From RGIG9608 sp045612365 (GTDB lineage: Bacteria; Bacteroidota; Bacteroidia; Bacteroidales; Paludibacteraceae): a DNA stretch of 64,000 nt. The DNA is taken from the NCBI GenBank assembly GCA_045612365.1, contig JAZKYY010000016.1:62001-126000 (forward strand), read 5' to 3'. Below, in pieces: positions 15,288 through 23,535 of the stretch. The position numbers were made by a program, and so were the translations under genes. How positions within the stretch are numbered: position 1 is the first letter of the stretch; each line of letters starts with the position of its first letter. The notes under the pieces were generated by a model that searched no databases, was not told the DNA's origin, and saw only the letters and a list, made by a program, of their open reading frames with translations.

Positions 15288-15988
15288 AGCGAATCGCATT
15301 CTCGCTTTCAGGTTTGCTTATTTGTTTACTTGTTGTAGCAACTTTTTTGGAGCCTTTATTAGGAACGGAAGTTGTGAAAAAGTATTTTTACACATCTCCT
15401 ATGGTTATTTGTTTGTGGGTTGTTACGGTAACTGTTTCTGTACTATATTTATTCCGACAGGCGGAATATAAAAATCTGATAACTTTTTTGCTCCATTTTT
15501 CATTTGTAATTATTCTTGCTGGAGCTTTAGTAACTCATCTTTTTGGGAAATATGGTACTGTTCATTTGAGAAAAGACAACCCTCAGAACGAGTTTATTGA
15601 TGCTGATGGACGATTAACCTTTTTTGATTTTGACAAAGATACGGAAAATCAATTTGTGAAATTATTGGATTTTCGGGTAGAGTATTATGAGGGAACTCAA
15701 TTGCCCAAAGATTTTGTAAGTACGATAGAACTAACGAACGACAACGACGTTGTAAAGGGTAGAGTGTCGATGAATAAGATTTTTTTGTACAAAAATTATA
15801 GATTTTATCAACAGTCATATGATGAGGATGGGCACGGAGTTTTGTTGTCTGTCTGTTATGATCCTTTTGGAATTGCAATTACATATTGTGGATATGCACT
15901 CTTATTTTTTTGTTTGATCTCATTTTTCTTTCAGAAGAAAACTTTTTTCCGACAAACGTTGACACGTTTTACTTCCGATAAATTATGA
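15281..15988 (+). CDS. resB: ResB-like cytochrome c biogenesis protein
   Basis: ResB and CcsA together export and attach heme to apocytochrome c (System II). The 235-residue protein has three N-terminal membrane segments (about 5-22, 43-60, 68-87), a periplasmic beta-rich domain (90-195) with FLYKNYRFYQQSYDEDG, and a last membrane segment (205-225). This matches the short ResB of Bacteroidales. Its partner ccsA lies 25 kb away at 40322. Confidence 0.8.
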   Translation: MLKRIAFSLSGLLICLLVVATFLEPLLGTEVVKKYFYTSPMVICLWVVTVTVSVLYLFRQAEYKNLITFLLHFSFVIILAGALVTHLFGKYGTVHLRKDNPQNEFIDADGRLTFFDFDKDTENQFVKLLDFRVEYYEGTQLPKDFVSTIELTNDNDVVKGRVSMNKIFLYKNYRFYQQSYDEDGHGVLLSVCYDPFGIAITYCGYALLFFCLISFFFQKKTFFRQTLTRFTSDKL

Positions 15989-16008
15989 AATTCTAAGGAT
16001 TGACAAAG

Positions 16009-16039
16009 TTTGTTACTCCTTTTTTTATTGCTACATTTG
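16009..16039 (+). promoter_or_regulatory. Strong Bacteroidetes promoter before the 109-aa gene
   Basis: TTTG (16009-16012), then 19 nt, then TACATTTG (16032-16039) is a full match to the consensus. The transcript would start about 20 nt before the ATG at 16067. Confidence 0.75.
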
Positions 16040-16066
16040 CATCAATTGTTTGTAAAAAAATAATCT

Positions 16067-16396
16067 ATGGTAAAGGAAAAAGATTTAATCGAATTTGATG
16101 ATCAAGAAGCAATAGATTTTATTATTAATTATTTGTCTTCGACAGATTTTTCGGCATCGGAAGAAGAAGTTCAGTATGTTTTGGATTTGATTTATGAGTA
16201 TTATGAGCAAAATGATTTGATGGAAGATGAAATTTCGGCTGATAATGCTATGGTTGACGAAGATGAAATGCTGAATTTTGTTTTCAAATTGATGAACAAA
16301 GAAAAAGTTTTCAGTTTGGAAAAAGATGTTTTGCAGGTGATTCTCGATGGAGAATATGAGTACGGAAAAAGTATTGGTATATATACTGAAGGATAA
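16067..16396 (+). CDS. Conserved hypothetical acidic protein
   Basis: The 109-residue protein is strongly acidic and predicted to be helical, with repeated D/E clusters (EEEVQYVLDLIYEYYEQND, MVDEDEML). It has no membrane segment, signal peptide or known catalytic motif. The excellent promoter and lone position suggest a real, well-expressed gene. I recognise no functional domain. Confidence 0.75.
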   Translation: MVKEKDLIEFDDQEAIDFIINYLSSTDFSASEEEVQYVLDLIYEYYEQNDLMEDEISADNAMVDEDEMLNFVFKLMNKEKVFSLEKDVLQVILDGEYEYGKSIGIYTEG

Positions 16397-16426
16397 TCTT
16401 TTAAGTTCTATAAATTGTTGTTTGGG

Positions 16427-17440
16427 ATGAAAGTGGCTGTTGTGATACTTAACTTTAATGGTGAAGATTTGTTGCAACAGTTTTTGCCTTCGGTTATTAA
16501 GTATACTTCTGCAGAAGATGTTGAGATAGTTGTTGTTGACAATTGTTCAACCGATGGATCATTACAAGTTCTCAAGCAGTTCCCTGAGATAAAACTTATC
16601 TCTTTTTCGGAAAATTATGGCTTTGCCAAAGGTTATAACATAGCATTGCAACAGATAGATGCAGAGTATGTTGTGTTACTGAATTCCGATGTAGAGGTTT
16701 CTGAAAATTGGTTGACGCCGATGGTTGATATCTTGGAAAGTAACAAAGATATTGCTGCTTGTCAGCCAAAAATTCTTTCGTACAAAAATTTTCGTTATTT
16801 TGAGTATGCAGGCGCTTGTGGAGGATTCATTGACCTATATGGCTACCCATTTTGCAGAGGAAGATTGCGCGTAATAACAGAGGAAGATATGGGGCAATAT
16901 GAAGAATCGATTCCTGTTTTTTGGGCGACTGGCGCTTGTTTGTGTATAAGAAAGAGTGATTTTTTGGAATGTGGAGGTTTCGATGAACGTTTTTTTGCTC
17001 ACATGGAGGAGATTGATTTGTGTTGGCGCTTACAACTTTTAGGGAAAAGAGTGTTTTGTTGTCCGCAAAGTGTAGTAAAACATGTTGGGGCTGCAACGTT
17101 ACAAAATAACAGCAGAAAACTATATCTCAACTTTAGAAATAATTTGTTGATGTTGTATAAAAATCTTTCTGATGATCGAATCAAGAAAGTGTTTTTTGTG
17201 CGTTGGTTCTTAGATTATTTCGCAATGTTCCAGTTTTTGCTAAAAGGAGAATTTTCAAATGCTAAGGCGATATTAAAAGCTCGGAAAGATTTTTCGGAGA
17301 TAAAAAAAGAGTACAAGGATATTCGTTTGGCAATTCAAGAAAATTCGGAGAAAAATTTTCTTAAAACCATTTATCCTCATTCTATTTTACTGGACACTTA
17401 TTTGAAAAATAAGAAAAGTTTTAAGGATTTGAATTTTTAG
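16427..17440 (+). CDS. Glycosyltransferase family 2
   Basis: The 338-residue protein starts at ATG 16427 (MKVAVVILNFNG). The GT-A fold is shown by VVVDNCSTDGS near residue 37, LNSDVEVSENWL near 88 as the DXD-like motif, WATGACLCIRKSDFL and GGFDERFFAHMEEIDLCWR with the acceptor-site ED. These match rhamnosyl- or galactosyl-transferase-like GT2 enzymes. The C-terminus is basic and amphipathic and may sit on the membrane. The sugar is unknown. Confidence 0.88.
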   Translation: MKVAVVILNFNGEDLLQQFLPSVIKYTSAEDVEIVVVDNCSTDGSLQVLKQFPEIKLISFSENYGFAKGYNIALQQIDAEYVVLLNSDVEVSENWLTPMVDILESNKDIAACQPKILSYKNFRYFEYAGACGGFIDLYGYPFCRGRLRVITEEDMGQYEESIPVFWATGACLCIRKSDFLECGGFDERFFAHMEEIDLCWRLQLLGKRVFCCPQSVVKHVGAATLQNNSRKLYLNFRNNLLMLYKNLSDDRIKKVFFVRWFLDYFAMFQFLLKGEFSNAKAILKARKDFSEIKKEYKDIRLAIQENSEKNFLKTIYPHSILLDTYLKNKKSFKDLNF

Positions 17441-17446
17441 TATTTT

Positions 17447-18181
17447 ATGTTTCCTAATTGGCAATCTCGAACAAAACTTTTGATAGGAGAAGATGCTCTG
17501 AAATGCTTGTCTTCGGCTCATGTGTTGGTTGTTGGTTTAGGAGGTGTAGGGGCTTATGTAGCCGAGATGCTTTGTCGGTCTGGTGTGGGAGAATTGACGT
17601 TGGTTGATGGTGATGCATTTAGTGAAACAAATCTTAATCGTCAGTTGCCAGCTTTGATTTCGACGCTTGATTGCCCCAAAACGGATGTACTTGCTAAACG
17701 TTTACTCGATATTAACCCGAATGTAAAGTTGCATTTACACAATGTTTTTTTGCGCGATGAACTGACGATTGAGTTATTGCAAAAGAATCGATATAGTTTT
17801 GTGGTTGACGCTATTGATACGTTGAGTCCAAAGGTGTTTCTTCTTTATCATGCATTGCAAAATGGACTTAGAGTTGTGTCAAGTATGGGGTCTGGAGGAA
17901 AACTTGACCCATCTTTGGTGAGGATTGCAGATATCTCAAGGTCAGAATATTGCAGATTAGCCAAAATGGTTCGCAAACGTTTGCATAAGTTGGGGATAAG
18001 ACGAGGAATAACAGTTGTTTATTCGACCGAAGAAGTTTCTAACTCGGCCATTGATACAACTGCAAATGATGAACCAAATAAAAATTCTACAATAGGAACG
18101 ATTTCTTATATGCCAGCAGTTTTTGGCTGTTTTTTGTCGTCGTTTGTCATTCGTGAATTAATAAAAACTGAAGAAAAATGA
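17447..18181 (+). CDS. tcdA: tRNA threonylcarbamoyladenosine dehydratase
   Basis: TcdA uses ATP to cyclise t6A37 in tRNA to ct6A. The 244-residue ThiF/E1-like protein shows the nucleotide-binding GLGGVGAYVAEMLCRSGVG near residue 30, DGDAFSETNLNRQ, FVVDAIDTLSPK and GSGGKLDPSLVRIAD. A C-terminal hydrophobic stretch (YMPAVFGCFLSSFVI) is also typical. It overlaps the next ATPase gene by 4 bp. Confidence 0.9.
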   Translation: MFPNWQSRTKLLIGEDALKCLSSAHVLVVGLGGVGAYVAEMLCRSGVGELTLVDGDAFSETNLNRQLPALISTLDCPKTDVLAKRLLDINPNVKLHLHNVFLRDELTIELLQKNRYSFVVDAIDTLSPKVFLLYHALQNGLRVVSSMGSGGKLDPSLVRIADISRSEYCRLAKMVRKRLHKLGIRRGITVVYSTEEVSNSAIDTTANDEPNKNSTIGTISYMPAVFGCFLSSFVIRELIKTEEK

Positions 18182-18828
18182 TAGAATTAAAAGGTGTTAC
18201 AAAAAGTTTTGACTCTTTGCAGGTGCTAAAAGGAGTGGATTTGCAAATTGCACCACGCGAAATTGTTTCCATTATGGGACCAAGTGGAGCAGGAAAAACA
18301 ACCTTGTTGCAACTTATAGGAACTTTGGATAGACCAAATTCTGGAAGTATAAAAATAAATGGAGTAGATGTGCTCTCTTTGAACGAGAAGAAGTTGGCTG
18401 AGTTTAGAAATAGACATATTGGTTTTATCTTTCAGTTTCATCAATTGTTGCCAGAGTTTACTGCTTTGGAGAATGTTCAAATACCTGCACTTATAGCAGG
18501 AAAGAGCTTTAAGCAAGCGGCAGAAGAAGCTGAAGAATTACTTCAATTTCTTAAACTTTCTGATAGGATGACTCACAAACCTTCGGAACTTTCTGGTGGT
18601 GAAAAGCAGCGAGTTGCTGTTGCTCGTGCTTTGATAAATAGACCTTCTATAATTCTTGCCGATGAGCCATCGGGTAGTTTAGATTCCAAGAATAGAGAAG
18701 ATTTGCATCGACTTTTTTTTGATTTGCGCGATAAGTTTGGACAGACTATAGTGATAATTACACATGACTTGGAATTGGCCAAACTTTCGGAACGTACGTT
18801 GCAAATGAAAGACGGTATTATTCTTTAG
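18178..18828 (+). CDS. lolD: ABC transporter ATP-binding protein, LolD type
   Basis: The 216-residue ATPase has Walker A GPSGAGKTTLL (residues 35-45), Q-loop FIFQFHQLLPEFTALENV, signature LSGGEKQRVAVARAL, Walker B IILADEPSGSLD and switch histidine ITHDLE. The pattern LPEFTALENV and size fit LolD/MacB-type ATPases, which drive lipoprotein release or FtsX-like permeases. No permease is adjacent. A LolE-like permease on the minus strand at 34746 is a possible partner. Confidence 0.88.
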   Translation: MIELKGVTKSFDSLQVLKGVDLQIAPREIVSIMGPSGAGKTTLLQLIGTLDRPNSGSIKINGVDVLSLNEKKLAEFRNRHIGFIFQFHQLLPEFTALENVQIPALIAGKSFKQAAEEAEELLQFLKLSDRMTHKPSELSGGEKQRVAVARALINRPSIILADEPSGSLDSKNREDLHRLFFDLRDKFGQTIVIITHDLELAKLSERTLQMKDGIIL

Positions 18829-18881
18829 AGAATGATTATTTTGATAAATACACTTTTTCAATAAAAAACCTTTTCTTTCTC

Positions 18882-18912
18882 TTGCAAAAAAAAGGTTTAA
18901 CAAGTAACTTTG
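18882..18912 (+). promoter_or_regulatory. Promoter of the fumarate reductase operon
   Basis: TTG (18882-18884), 20 nt, then TAACTTTG (18905-18912) gives a good Bacteroidetes promoter. The leader is about 75 nt and contains a small TTCCC/GGGAA hairpin. Confidence 0.7.
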
Positions 18913-18993
18913 CTAATTCCCTAATGGGAACTGTTTTGTAAGAATAACTATTTAATAACTAATAATTTATTATTTTTTTAACATTTTTATTTT

Positions 18994-19704
18994 ATGTGGT
19001 TAATTAATTCCTCTATTGGGCGAAAACTCATTATGAGTATTTCGGGGGCTGCGTTAGTCCTATTTTTGTTGTTTCATGCAACAATGAACCTCGTTGCAAT
19101 TATCTCAGAAGATGGTTACAACATGATTTGTGAATTTTTGGGAGCAAATTGGTATGCTCTTGTTGCTACTGTTGGTTTAGCAGCTTTGGTGGTAGTGCAT
19201 ATTTTATATGCATTTTTCATTACATGGCAAAACTATCGTGCACGTGGTAACAAACGTTATGCTGTATCTACTCGCCAAGAAGACGTAGAGTGGTCATCAA
19301 AAAACATGTTGGCACTTGGTGTTGTCATTGTTTTGGGTATGGGGTTGCACTTGTTTAACTTCTGGTACAAAATGCAGTTTACTGAAATTATGCATGCTGC
19401 AGGAGCTCATCTTAATGATATTGAATTGGCAACAAATGGTGTTCATTGGATTAAGGAAACTTTTTCTTGTCCAGTTTATGTAGTGCTTTATCTAGTTTGG
19501 TTGGGAGCTATTTGGTTCCACTTGACACACGGTGTGTGGTCAGCATTGCATACATTAGGTTTGAACAACAACACTTGGATGCCACGTGTTAAATGTATTT
19601 CAAACATTGTTTCTACTTTGGTAGTTTTGATGTTTGCTGCAGTTGTATTTTATTATGGTTTAGCTTCTCTTGGCTGTTGTGGCAGTTCATGTTGTGCGGC
19701 TTAA
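18994..19704 (+). CDS. frdC: Fumarate reductase / succinate dehydrogenase cytochrome b subunit
   Basis: This 236-residue diheme anchor has five membrane segments (about 15-35, 50-75, 105-125, 160-185, 205-230). Histidines in LFHATMN, VVHILYAF, LGMGLHLFNFW and WFHLTHGVWSALH are candidate heme b and quinone ligands, as in the Wolinella and Bacteroides type. It passes electrons between menaquinone and the flavoprotein. The C-terminal tail GCCGSSCCAA has four cysteines, which is unusual. frdA follows 31 bp later. Confidence 0.94.
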   Translation: MWLINSSIGRKLIMSISGAALVLFLLFHATMNLVAIISEDGYNMICEFLGANWYALVATVGLAALVVVHILYAFFITWQNYRARGNKRYAVSTRQEDVEWSSKNMLALGVVIVLGMGLHLFNFWYKMQFTEIMHAAGAHLNDIELATNGVHWIKETFSCPVYVVLYLVWLGAIWFHLTHGVWSALHTLGLNNNTWMPRVKCISNIVSTLVVLMFAAVVFYYGLASLGCCGSSCCAA

Positions 19705-19735
19705 CTTTTGTTTAACGATAAAACTTTAAAAAAAG

Positions 19736-21787
19736 ATGGCAAAAAAATCTGAAGAACTAAAAGATACTGCTAAGGAAGTTGCAAAAAAAGTAGTACGTAC
19801 AGCTAAAAAAGTTGAAAAAGCAGTTAAGAAAGCTGTTGAAGGCGAACAATTTATCGATAGCAAAGTACCAGAAGGTCCTTTGGCTGAAAAATGGACAAAT
19901 TATAAAGCTCATCAAAAATTGGTGAACCCTGCCAACAAACGTCGTTTGGACATTATCGTTGTGGGAACAGGTTTGGCTGGTGCTTCTGCAGCTGCTTCGC
20001 TTGGCGAAATGGGATTCAACGTATTGAATTTCTGTATTCAAGACTCTCCACGTCGTGCACACTCTATTGCTGCACAAGGTGGTATCAACGCTGCTAAGAA
20101 CTATCAAAACGATGGAGACTCTGTTTATCGTCTTTTCTACGATACCATCAAAGGTGGAGACTATCGTGCTCGTGAAGCTAACGTTTATCGTTTGGCAGAG
20201 GTTTCGAACAACATTATTGACCAATGTGTGGCTCAAGGTGTTCCTTTCGCTCGCGAATATGGTGGTTTGCTCGACAATCGTTCTTTCGGTGGTGCGCAAG
20301 TTTCTCGTACTTTCTACGCAAAAGGTCAAACTGGACAACAACTTTTGCTTGGGGCATATTCGGCATTGAGTCGTCAAATTAAGAAAGGTACAGTAAAAAT
20401 GTATTCTCGCTACGAAATGCTCGACGTAGTAGTTGTAGATGGACGTGCTCGTGGTATTATCGCTCGTAATTTGGTTACAGGACGCATCGAACGATTCTTT
20501 GCTCATGCAGTAGTAATTGGTACTGGTGGTTATGGAAACACTTTCTTCCTTTCTACAAATGCTATGGGATCGAACGGATCGGCTGCTGTTCAGATTTATA
20601 AGAAAGGTGCATACTTTGCAAACCCTGCATTTGCTCAAATTCACCCAACTTGTATCCCTGTTCATGGCGAATTCCAATCAAAATTGACTTTGATGTCGGA
20701 ATCGTTGCGTAACGACGGACGTATTTGGGTACCTAAAAAATTGGAAGATGCAAAAGCACTTCAAGCAGGAAAATTGAAAGGACGTGATATCCCAGAAGAA
20801 GACCGCGACTACTACTTGGAACGTCGTTATCCAGCATTTGGTAACCTTGTTCCTCGCGACGTGGCTTCGCGTGCTGCAAAAGAACGTTGCGACGCTGGTT
20901 ATGGTGTAAACTCTACTGGTTTGGCTGTGTTCTTGGATTTCTCTGATGCAATTAATCGTCTAGGAAAAGATGTTGTTGCTGCTCGTTATGGCAACTTGTT
21001 CCAGATGTACGAAAAAATCGTTGACGAAAATCCTTACGAAGAGCCAATGATGATTTTCCCTGCTATTCACTATACAATGGGTGGTATTTGGGTTGACTAC
21101 GAATTGCAAACATCTATTAAAGGTTTGTTCTGTATTGGTGAGGCAAACTTCTCTGACCACGGAGCTAACCGCTTGGGTGCATCGGCATTGATGCAAGGTT
21201 TGGCCGACGGATATTTTGTTCTTCCTTATACAATTCAAAACTATCTTGCTGACCAAATTCAAGTTCCACGTATGAGTACCGATTTGCCTGAATTTGTTGA
21301 GGCAGAAAATGCTATTCAAGAAAAAATTGATCGCTTGATGGCTATTCAAGGAGAACGTTCGGTTGATAGCATTCACCGTGAGTTAGGTCTTGTGATGTGG
21401 GATTTTGTTGGTATGGGACGTACAAAAGAAAGCTTGGAAACTGCGTTGGAAAAAATCAAAGCTATCCGCAAAGAGTTCTGGAGCAACGTATTTATCCCAG
21501 GCGATAAAATGGATTTGAACGTTGAACTCGAAAAGGCACTTCGTTTGGCTGACTTTATCGAAATAGGCGAATTGATGGCTCGCGATGCTCTCAACCGTGA
21601 AGAATCGTGCGGTGGACACTTCCGCGAAGAATATCAAACTCCAGAAGGCGAAGCTCTACGTCAGGACGATAAGTTCTCTTACGTTTCTTGCTGGAAGTAT
21701 AATGGCGAAGGCGAGGAACCATCGCTTTTGAAAGAGTCTCTTGATTATGAATTTGTTACCCGTCAAACAAGAAATTATAAATCTTAA
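19736..21787 (+). CDS. frdA: Fumarate reductase / succinate dehydrogenase flavoprotein subunit
   Basis: The 683-residue subunit reduces fumarate or oxidises succinate. It shows the FAD-binding IIVVGTGLAGASAAASLGE (residues 73-91), the covalent-FAD histidine H109 in RRAHSIAAQGG, HPTCIP, and GEANFSDHGANRLGASALMQG. The first 38 residues are a Lys/Ala/Glu-rich helix (EVAKKVVRTAKKVEKAVKKA) before the family's usual start near IDSKVPEGPLAEKW. No alternative ATG exists in between, so the extension seems real. Codon use is biased to C-ending codons, as expected for high expression. Confidence 0.96.
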   Translation: MAKKSEELKDTAKEVAKKVVRTAKKVEKAVKKAVEGEQFIDSKVPEGPLAEKWTNYKAHQKLVNPANKRRLDIIVVGTGLAGASAAASLGEMGFNVLNFCIQDSPRRAHSIAAQGGINAAKNYQNDGDSVYRLFYDTIKGGDYRAREANVYRLAEVSNNIIDQCVAQGVPFAREYGGLLDNRSFGGAQVSRTFYAKGQTGQQLLLGAYSALSRQIKKGTVKMYSRYEMLDVVVVDGRARGIIARNLVTGRIERFFAHAVVIGTGGYGNTFFLSTNAMGSNGSAAVQIYKKGAYFANPAFAQIHPTCIPVHGEFQSKLTLMSESLRNDGRIWVPKKLEDAKALQAGKLKGRDIPEEDRDYYLERRYPAFGNLVPRDVASRAAKERCDAGYGVNSTGLAVFLDFSDAINRLGKDVVAARYGNLFQMYEKIVDENPYEEPMMIFPAIHYTMGGIWVDYELQTSIKGLFCIGEANFSDHGANRLGASALMQGLADGYFVLPYTIQNYLADQIQVPRMSTDLPEFVEAENAIQEKIDRLMAIQGERSVDSIHRELGLVMWDFVGMGRTKESLETALEKIKAIRKEFWSNVFIPGDKMDLNVELEKALRLADFIEIGELMARDALNREESCGGHFREEYQTPEGEALRQDDKFSYVSCWKYNGEGEEPSLLKESLDYEFVTRQTRNYKS

Positions 21788-21794
21788 TACTACA

Positions 21795-22550
21795 ATGGAA
21801 AAAACAATAAATATTACGCTTAAAGTATGGCGTCAGGCAGGACCTAAAGCTAAAGGTGCCTTTGAAACCTACAAACTTGAAAACATTTCTACCGACAGTT
21901 CTTTCTTGGAAATGTTGGACGTGTTGAACGAACAATTGATTCGTGAACGCAAAGAACCTGTGGCTTTCGACCACGATTGTCGCGAAGGTATTTGCGGTAT
22001 GTGTTCGCTTTACATCAACGGACACCCTCACGGACCCGACTCGGCTGTAACTACTTGCCAATTGCACATGCGCAAGTTCAAAGATGGCGACACTATTACG
22101 GTAGAGCCATGGCGTTCGGCTGCATTTCCTGTGATTAAGGACTTGATGGTAAACCGCAATGCGTTCGACCAAATTATTCAAGCAGGTGGATACGTGTCGG
22201 TGAACACCGGTGGTGTGCCCGATGCTAACGCAATACCTATTCCAAAACCTATTGCCGACGAGGCTATGGATGCTGCTTCGTGCATTGGATGTGGTGCGTG
22301 TGTGGCTGCTTGTAAAAACGGTTCGGCTATGCTGTTTGTTTCGGCAAAGGTGAGCCAGTTGGCATTGTTGCCTCAAGGAAAAATAGAGGCTGCTCGCCGT
22401 GCTAAAGCTATGGTGGCTAAGATGGACGAACTTGGTTTTGGTAACTGTACCAACACGGGTGCTTGTGCTGCCGAATGCCCTAAGAGCGTTTCGCTTAGCA
22501 ACATTGCACGCCTCAACCGTGAGTTTATCTGTGCTAAACTGAAAGACTAA
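21795..22550 (+). CDS. frdB: Fumarate reductase / succinate dehydrogenase iron-sulfur subunit
   Basis: The 251-residue subunit carries three clusters. C62, C67, C70 and C88 bind [2Fe-2S]. C163, C166, C169 and C173 with C218, C224 and C228 bind the [4Fe-4S] and [3Fe-4S] clusters. It links the flavin to the heme subunit. I chose the ATG at 21795, 7 bp after the frdA stop. A start at 21741 would put 18 implausible residues inside frdA. The C-terminus is normal. Confidence 0.96.
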   Translation: MEKTINITLKVWRQAGPKAKGAFETYKLENISTDSSFLEMLDVLNEQLIRERKEPVAFDHDCREGICGMCSLYINGHPHGPDSAVTTCQLHMRKFKDGDTITVEPWRSAAFPVIKDLMVNRNAFDQIIQAGGYVSVNTGGVPDANAIPIPKPIADEAMDAASCIGCGACVAACKNGSAMLFVSAKVSQLALLPQGKIEAARRAKAMVAKMDELGFGNCTNTGACAAECPKSVSLSNIARLNREFICAKLKD

Positions 22551-22561
22551 AACCTATATGC

Positions 22562-22634
22562 ATAACTCGCTGAAATATAGCCAAATACGCAACATTTGCG
22601 GGGGGGGGTAAACCTCTATATTTCAAGGAGTTAT
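22562..22634. repeat. Inverted repeat with an inner hairpin and a G9 tract
   Basis: The 19-nt arms (22562-22580 and 22616-22634) pair at 16 positions around a symmetric 3x3 internal loop. The enclosed 35 nt hold a second hairpin CGCAA-CAT-TTGCG, which overlaps a run of nine G (22600-22608). The element lies directly after frdB and before a separate terminator. It does not look like a normal terminator, because no T-run follows. It may be a small mobile repeat. Confidence 0.6.
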
Positions 22635-22654
22635 ACGTATAAATATTAATAACT

Positions 22655-22703
22655 GCGACATTGTTATGGTCTGCTTGGAGGACTATAGCAATGTCGCTTT
22701 TTT
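22655..22703 (+). terminator. Terminator of the fumarate reductase operon
   Basis: A 17-bp stem (GCGACATTGTTATGGTC with GACTATAGCAATGTCGC, two G.U pairs) with a 9-nt loop precedes six T. Confidence 0.85.
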
Positions 22704-22733
22704 ATTAGAATTTAATAACTAAAATATAAAGAA

Positions 22734-23024
22734 ATGACACCAGAATTATCAAACATTATTGTATCATTTATTATTGGGGTATCGGGTATAATAACAAGTC
22801 TTATTTTCAATTATATACCCCGTAAACGCAATGAAAAATTTCAGAAACTTCAAAAAGAACTATTGGAAGTTTATAAAGATGTAGAAAGCCTTATACAAAT
22901 TGAGAGCGAGTTATTACAAAAGTCAAATGTGAGCAAAATACAAGCTCGCAAGGGTTTTACCATAAGTAAACGATGTGAACCTAAACGACTTGCAAATCGT
23001 ATAAAAGAACTTGAAAGTAAATAA
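22734..23024 (+). CDS. Small membrane-anchored coiled-coil protein
   Basis: The 96-residue protein has one N-terminal membrane helix (IIVSFIIGVSGIITSLIF, residues 8-25). A basic turn (PRKRNEK) and a charged helix with coiled-coil character (ELLEVYKDVESLIQIESELL) follow. The topology suggests a cytosolic C-terminus. I recognise no family. The context is an accessory patch of surface-protein genes. Confidence 0.55.
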   Translation: MTPELSNIIVSFIIGVSGIITSLIFNYIPRKRNEKFQKLQKELLEVYKDVESLIQIESELLQKSNVSKIQARKGFTISKRCEPKRLANRIKELESK

Positions 23025-23057
23025 TTATTATTTATAATCTTTAAATAAAAAATAACC

Positions 23058-23495
23058 ATGAAAAAACTACTGATTTTATTTGCATTTGTGCTGTGTGGCG
23101 TATGCACGGTCCAAGCCGAAGTGCTGACTATGGTAATAGAAACCACAGAGGGCGAGCGTACGGTGTACGAACTCTCTACACTTCGCTCGCTGACGTTTGG
23201 TGGCGAGGTAGCCAATGCACAAACTACGGGAAAAACCGCCCGACGCATCTATTTCCTTGAAATGAACACTACGGAGCTTGACAACGTACAAGTGCAAGTG
23301 AGCGTATTCCCCAACCCTGTGTGTGGCGTACTGCGTGTGAAGGGCGTGGATCCGAACGCTGCCTACCGAGTAATAGATCTCTCGGGGCGAGTGGTAATGA
23401 GTGGCGTAGGGTGCGACATAGATGTATCTGCACTTACCGAGAGCACCTATGTACTACAAGTAGCCGACGTGCTTGTGAAATTTATTAAGAAATAA
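23058..23495 (+). CDS. Minimal secreted protein with a T9SS type A sorting domain
   Basis: The 145-residue product has a signal peptide (MKKLLILFAFVLCGVCTVQA) and a short beta-rich part (VIETTEGERTVYELSTLRSLTF). From about residue 78 it has a typical type IX secretion sorting domain: VSVFPNPVCGVLRVKG, AYRVIDLSGRVVMSG, and YVLQVADVLVKFIKK at the end. Most carriers of this domain are hundreds of residues long, so the cargo here is almost nothing. Base use is richer in G and C than in nearby housekeeping genes. Confidence 0.8.
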   Translation: MKKLLILFAFVLCGVCTVQAEVLTMVIETTEGERTVYELSTLRSLTFGGEVANAQTTGKTARRIYFLEMNTTELDNVQVQVSVFPNPVCGVLRVKGVDPNAAYRVIDLSGRVVMSGVGCDIDVSALTESTYVLQVADVLVKFIKK

Positions 23496-23535
23496 CAACG
23501 ATTTATTAACCAATTAATAAAAAATAAAAAAAGAG

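Noticed and set aside
19757..20677. Long antisense frame (306 codons) inside frdA
   Set aside because: The frame is kept open by the biased codon use of frdA. The product has no recognisable domain and the sense gene is certain.
21756..22376. Antisense frame inside frdB
   Set aside because: Same cause as in frdA: high-expression codon bias keeps it open, and it overlaps a well-conserved iron-sulfur subunit.
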